A DNA stretch of 19,043 nucleotides from Azoarcus sp. GTDB lineage: Bacteria > Pseudomonadota > Gammaproteobacteria > Burkholderiales > Rhodocyclaceae. The stretch is taken from assembly GCA_031259795.1 (NCBI GenBank), contig JAIRLA010000106.1:1-19043 (forward strand), in the 5' to 3' direction. This document shows, piece after piece, positions 16,131-19,043 of this stretch. The notes below the pieces were generated by a model. The model was not told where the DNA came from. It saw only the letters and a list, made by a program, of their open reading frames with translations, and ran no database searches. Position 1 is the stretch's first letter, and the number at the start of each line of letters is the position of its first letter. A program made the translations under genes and the position numbers.

Positions 16131-16695
16131 GTCAGCGGCGCTGCGCGCCGGAGGGAACGAACTGGATTGCCACGTCGCTGCGCTCCTCGCAATGACGAGG
16201 GGGGCGGCTTTCGCAATGACGAGGGGAGCGAGTTCTTGCGATGAACCTTCCCTCCCCCGCTTGCGGGGGAGGGTGGCCGAAGGCCGGGAGAGGGCTTTCA
16301 ACCATCCGGCGCGTAGCGCCGCTGGATAAAAAAGGGGAGGAAGGAACGGGACACGCCTGTCCGTGCCCCACCGCAAAGAAATCAGCGTCGCTACGCTCCG
16401 CATGGAAGGAAACCCTCTCCCGCCCCTGACGGGGCACCCTCCCCCGCAAGCGGGGGAGGGGACGGCAGGCGACTGTGGTTGAGAGATAGTCACGTCGGCA
16501 AAGCGCTGTTGTTGCGATGACCTCCCCTCCCCCGCTTGCGGGGGAGGGTGGCCGAAGGCCCGGAGAGGGCCTCCAACCATTCGGCGCGCAGCGCCGCTGG
16601 ATAAAGAAGGGGAGGAAGGAACGAAACGCCCATCCATACCCCACCGCAAAGAAATCAGCGTCGCTACGCTCCGCATGGAACGAAGCCCTTTCCCG
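16131..16695. repeat. Dispersed composite repeat block 3, with tandem duplication
   Basis: The whole gap between plsC and the TusA-like gene (16102-16735) is repeats. In order: GGCGCTGCGCGCC tail (16134-16150); module A (16164-16200) and an extra end (16211-16222); hairpin module B (16250-16273); the CCGGGAGAGGG/CCATCCGGCGC tail (16284-16330); a purine-rich AGGAAGGAAC segment; AATCAGCGTCGC (16380-16402); an inverted B with a changed neck (16412-16460); a unique stretch (16461-16515); then B and its tail again (16521-16690). The two long copies are offset by about 275 bases and are near identical. All frames here are repeat translations, not genes. Confidence 0.88.
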
Positions 16696-16735
16696 GCAGG
16701 ATGCATGATTTGCGCGCGCGAAAACCCTGGCCCCG

Positions 16736-16966
16736 CTATTTGCGTTTGATGAAAAATTCAAACGCCCCGTCCGAGACTTCGTCCCGGCGCAGCAATTCGT
16801 GTCCGGTCTGGCGGATGAAGGCTTCGAAATCCTTGGTCGAGGACGGGTCGGTGGCGAGGACGCGCACGACCTGCCCTCCCTGTAGTTCGGCCAATGCTTT
16901 CTTGAGCCTCAGTACCGGCAGGGGGCAGTTGAGACCGCGCGCGTCCACTTCTTTGTCGTACTCCAT
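16736..16966 (-). CDS. TusA-like sulfurtransferase family protein
   Basis: This 76-residue protein has the TusA/SirA/YeeD fold, with VDARGLNCPLPVLRLKKAL (7-25) including the CPxP motif and Cys14, which carries persulfide sulfur in the family. The second half, VVRVLATDPSSTKDFEAF, is the usual strand-helix region. TusA relays sulfur for tRNA thiolation in E. coli; in other bacteria paralogues serve sulfur oxidation or molybdenum cofactor pathways, so the role here is not settled. GGAGAG stands six bases before ATG 16966; a second in-frame ATG at 16978 overlaps that ribosome site and is less likely. It starts 20 bases after bepA ends, on the same strand. Confidence 0.92.
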   Translation of the reverse strand: MEYDKEVDARGLNCPLPVLRLKKALAELQGGQVVRVLATDPSSTKDFEAFIRQTGHELLRRDEVSDGAFEFFIKRK

Positions 16967-16986
16967 TGTTCTCTCCATGATGATTG

Positions 16987-18438
16987 TCAGCGTTCGTTTT
17001 TTCGCGCCCGCCGCCGTTCTTCCTGGGCGCGCCCGCGTATTTCGCGCAGGCGGGCGTCGATGGCGGACATTTCGTAGAAATCTCCGTCGCCGGCTTTGCG
17101 GGCCAGTTCCAGTTGCTCGAAGGCGGCCTGGTAGCTGCCTTGCAGGACGTAGACTTCGGCCTGGGCGCGGTGCCGCGCCGCGCGCTTGCCCAACGCCGCG
17201 TCGGCGCGCGACAGAAGTTGCCACAGGCGAGGGTCTCCGCCATGTCCGGCGAGGATGCGGCGTACTTCCCGCGCCGCTTCTTGCGGGCGTCCGCCGCCGA
17301 TATACGCTTCGGCCAGCGCGTAGGAAATGCTCATGCTCGCCGGAGACTTCCGGCTCGCGGCGGTGAGTTCCTCGATCGCCGTGGCGGCGTCGCGGCGGGC
17401 CATGGCCAGGTCGCTGGCCAGAATCGCAATGAAAGGCGGGGGCGCGGCGGCATGGCGGCGCAATTCGGCGAGTTCGCGCGCGGCTTCATCCAGCCGTCCC
17501 AGGCGCAGTTGCGTCAACGCGAGGCCATAGCGCAGCGCGTCGTCGCCGGGCGTGCTTTCGATGAGGCTGGTAAACGTCCGCAGCGCATCGGCCGCCGGTA
17601 GCGATTGCACCCGCAGCCGGGCGCGCGTGTAACGGAAATCGGCCGAGTCGGGCACTTGGCGGTAGCGCATGCCCATGACCCGGTTTTCCATGTCGGCGAT
17701 GCGTTCCGTGGTCAGCGGATGCGTGCGCAGGTAGGCGGGCGCATTGTTTTCGTAAAGGCGCGTCGCGCGTTGCAGGCGTTCAAAGAACCCGGCCATGCCG
17801 CGCACATCGAACCCGGCGGCTTCCAGCGTTTGCAGGCCGACGCGGTCGGCTTCGCGCTCGAAGTCGCGCGAGTAGGCCAATTGCGCCTGCGCCGCGCCCG
17901 CCGTGCTCGCCATTATCGCCGCTTCGCTCATTTGCGAATTGCCGCTCGCCAGCGCCGCCAGCACCGCCACCATCAGCGCCGTGCCCAGCTTTTTCTGCTT
18001 GCCCATGAGTTGGGCGAGGTGGCGCTGGGTGACGTGGCCGATTTCGTGGCCGAGCACTCCGGCCAGTTCCGACTCCGACTGTGCCGCGAGGATCAGCCCG
18101 CTATGCACGCCGATATAGCCTCCCGGCAGGGCGAAGGCATTGAGCGTGTTGTTCCTGACCACGAAGAAACCGAGTTTGCGCGGCGAATCGTTGCTCGCCG
18201 CCGCCAGCCGCTGTCCGAGACGGTTGATATATTCCTCGGTCAGCGGGTCGTCGAGCCAGGCGGGGTCTTTGCGTATTTCGCGCATGATCTCTTCGCCCAA
18301 CTGGCTTTCCTGCGCGGACGAGAATTCCTCCGCGCCGACCTCGCCCAGGTCGGGCAGATCGAGCGCGGGCGCGGTGGACGCCACGAGCGCGAAGCAGAGC
18401 AGGAATATGAAAGGACGGTGTTTCATCGGGCGCATCAT
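16987..18438 (-). CDS. bepA: Periplasmic M48 metalloprotease-chaperone BepA
   Basis: BepA helps assemble LptD and other outer-membrane proteins and degrades stalled ones. The 483-residue protein matches E. coli BepA in length and layout. It has a signal peptide (about residues 1-25, ending PAL or STAPA), an M48 protease domain with HEIGH (131-135, zinc ligands His131 and His135), Glu196 in FEREADRVG as third ligand, and His240 in THPLTTERI at the position of the regulatory His246 switch of E. coli. From about residue 270 a TPR-rich domain runs to the C-terminus. Two ATGs (18438 and 18435) precede another at 18426; AAGG before the first weakly supports it. It is transcribed with the TusA-like gene. 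Confidence 0.95.
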   Translation of the reverse strand: MMRPMKHRPFIFLLCFALVASTAPALDLPDLGEVGAEEFSSAQESQLGEEIMREIRKDPAWLDDPLTEEYINRLGQRLAAASNDSPRKLGFFVVRNNTLNAFALPGGYIGVHSGLILAAQSESELAGVLGHEIGHVTQRHLAQLMGKQKKLGTALMVAVLAALASGNSQMSEAAIMASTAGAAQAQLAYSRDFEREADRVGLQTLEAAGFDVRGMAGFFERLQRATRLYENNAPAYLRTHPLTTERIADMENRVMGMRYRQVPDSADFRYTRARLRVQSLPAADALRTFTSLIESTPGDDALRYGLALTQLRLGRLDEAARELAELRRHAAAPPPFIAILASDLAMARRDAATAIEELTAASRKSPASMSISYALAEAYIGGGRPQEAAREVRRILAGHGGDPRLWQLLSRADAALGKRAARHRAQAEVYVLQGSYQAAFEQLELARKAGDGDFYEMSAIDARLREIRGRAQEERRRARKNER

Positions 18439-18540
18439 ACCGCCTTGCGCGCGCCGCAGCGGTTTCCGGGTCCATGGTTGCCGTTTTCTTGTGCAAGGAG
18501 GCGTCTTCTTCCGGGGATGCCGGTTCCCGTTTCGATGGCA

Positions 18541-18561
18541 AACCCGCGCGCGCCGCGGGTT
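18541..18561. repeat. GC-rich hairpin upstream of bepA
   Basis: AACCCGC and GCGGGTT form perfect 7-bp arms around a GCGCGCC loop. It lies about 100 bases upstream of the bepA start, in the 320-base gap 18439-18758. No clear promoter was found in that gap on the minus strand. Confidence 0.3.
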
Positions 18562-18660
18562 GTTCCGCGCCTATTTACCGGGAATGTCCCCGCCGCCCGC
18601 GTCCCCGCCCTTGCGGCATAGGTATCTGTCGTGTACCGGGTCGAAAGAGGGTTTTAGATA

Positions 18661-18681
18661 GAAAAATAATTCTCATTATTG
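18661..18681. promoter_or_regulatory. Possible Fur-box-like AT-rich site
   Basis: AAAATAATTCTCATTATTG matches about 13 of 19 positions of the classical Fur consensus and stands out as AT-rich in GC-rich surroundings. TTGACA (18679-18684) overlaps its right end and could be a -35 box reading rightwards, with a poor -10. The DNA beyond is an insertion sequence, so any regulated gene may have been displaced. Confidence 0.3.
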
Positions 18682-18704
18682 ACACCATGGGAAAATTTGT
18701 CTAG

Positions 18705-19043
18705 AGCCCTCACACAACACTACCCGCACTGGCGGCCTTGGCGGGCAGGGCCGGAGCATCAAATCTTGCGTAATTGCAGGGCGGTAGCCAGATAATCCGG
18801 ATTGTACGCAGCGGTCTTGAGTTTTCTGGGCAGGCTGATGGAACGGGAGGTGTCGGCGCGGAGAAGATTCAAGGCAAGACGGCGCAGGAAAGAAAAATTC
18901 TGTGCGGCGTTGCGCAGGCGAACAAGGCTGGCATCCTCGCCAAAGGTCATGTCCAGACACCAGTGCAGGCCATTTTCGATGCCCCAATGGGTGCGCACGG
19001 CATGCAGGATGCGGGCGCTGTTGGCGGGTAACGAACTGATAAT
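18705..19043 (-). mobile_element. ISAs1-family insertion sequence, one end
   Basis: The transposase reading frame enters from the right edge and stops at 18759, so the IS end should lie somewhere in about 18690-18758. The start of 18705 is a guess: composition changes from AT-rich to GC-rich near CTAGAGCCC. The partner terminal repeat is outside the window, so neither the terminal repeat nor the target duplication can be proved here. Confidence 0.6.
18759..19043 (-). CDS. ISAs1-family transposase, C-terminal part
   Basis: The last 95 codons of a DDE transposase are present; the start lies outside the window. IISSLPANSARILHAVRTHW leads into GIENGLHWCLDMTFGEDASL, the HWxIENxLHWxLDxxFxED block that holds the catalytic glutamate in the ISAs1 (H-repeat) family. 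SFLRRLALNLLR and the YNPDYL tail are also typical. No break is visible in this part, so the element may be intact. Confidence 0.88.
   Translation of the reverse strand: MISSLPANSARILHAVRTHWGIENGLHWCLDMTFGEDASLVRLRNAAQNFSFLRRLALNLLRADTSRSISLPRKLKTAAYNPDYLATALQLRKI

Noticed and set aside
15025..16329. Plus-strand open frame of 434 codons
   Set aside because: It overlaps the LprI-like gene and plsC on the other strand and ends in translated repeat DNA.

Overview
The window is GC-rich (roughly 65% by eye) chromosomal DNA that reads as a betaproteobacterium, most likely near Rhodocyclales or Nitrosomonadales. The clues are the porin-glnK-amtB nitrogen operon, the bepA-tusA pair, an HPr that carries both His15 and Ser46, and the style of Ppx and PlsC. 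The taxonomic placement is inference from remembered family resemblance; no search was run. Almost every base is either a conserved housekeeping gene or a repeat-filled intergenic gap.

Layout. Positions 1-2198 (minus) hold an outer-membrane porin, the PII protein GlnK and the ammonium channel AmtB (cut by the window edge). Upstream, 2266-2381 contains a sigma-54 promoter, an IHF site and an NtrC palindrome, so the operon should be switched on by nitrogen limitation. Positions 2602-4553 (plus) hold a DAHP synthase whose stop overlaps the start of serB. Positions 4572-5360 (minus) hold yaaA, and 5673-6428 (minus) a pteridine-reductase-type SDR.

Positions 6429-8510 are a decayed accessory patch: dispersed repeats, two different tandem-repeat triplets, the tail of an AT-richer gene with an in-frame stop, a frameshifted Rhs/YD-type remnant and an unidentified C-terminal region. 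Positions 8601-12174 (minus) hold ppx, a TatD-family hydrolase and an unusual two-domain acetyltransferase (GNAT plus Vat/CatB type). Positions 12718-14730 (plus) hold ptsH-ptsI, a phosphotransferase relay with no sugar permease in view. Positions 14848-18438 (minus) hold a small LprI/DUF1311 secreted protein, plsC, a TusA-like protein and the periplasmic chaperone-protease bepA. The right edge carries the end of an ISAs1-family transposase gene.

Two themes deserve attention. First, the nitrogen-regulated promoter has all its parts at textbook spacing. Second, a modular family of dispersed repeats fills the gaps upstream of yaaA, the SDR gene, ptsH and plsC. In those four cases the core module has the same orientation relative to the gene it precedes. 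I found no convincing new defence or mobile system. The Rhs remnant with its unidentified downstream region is the nearest thing to unexplored coding content.
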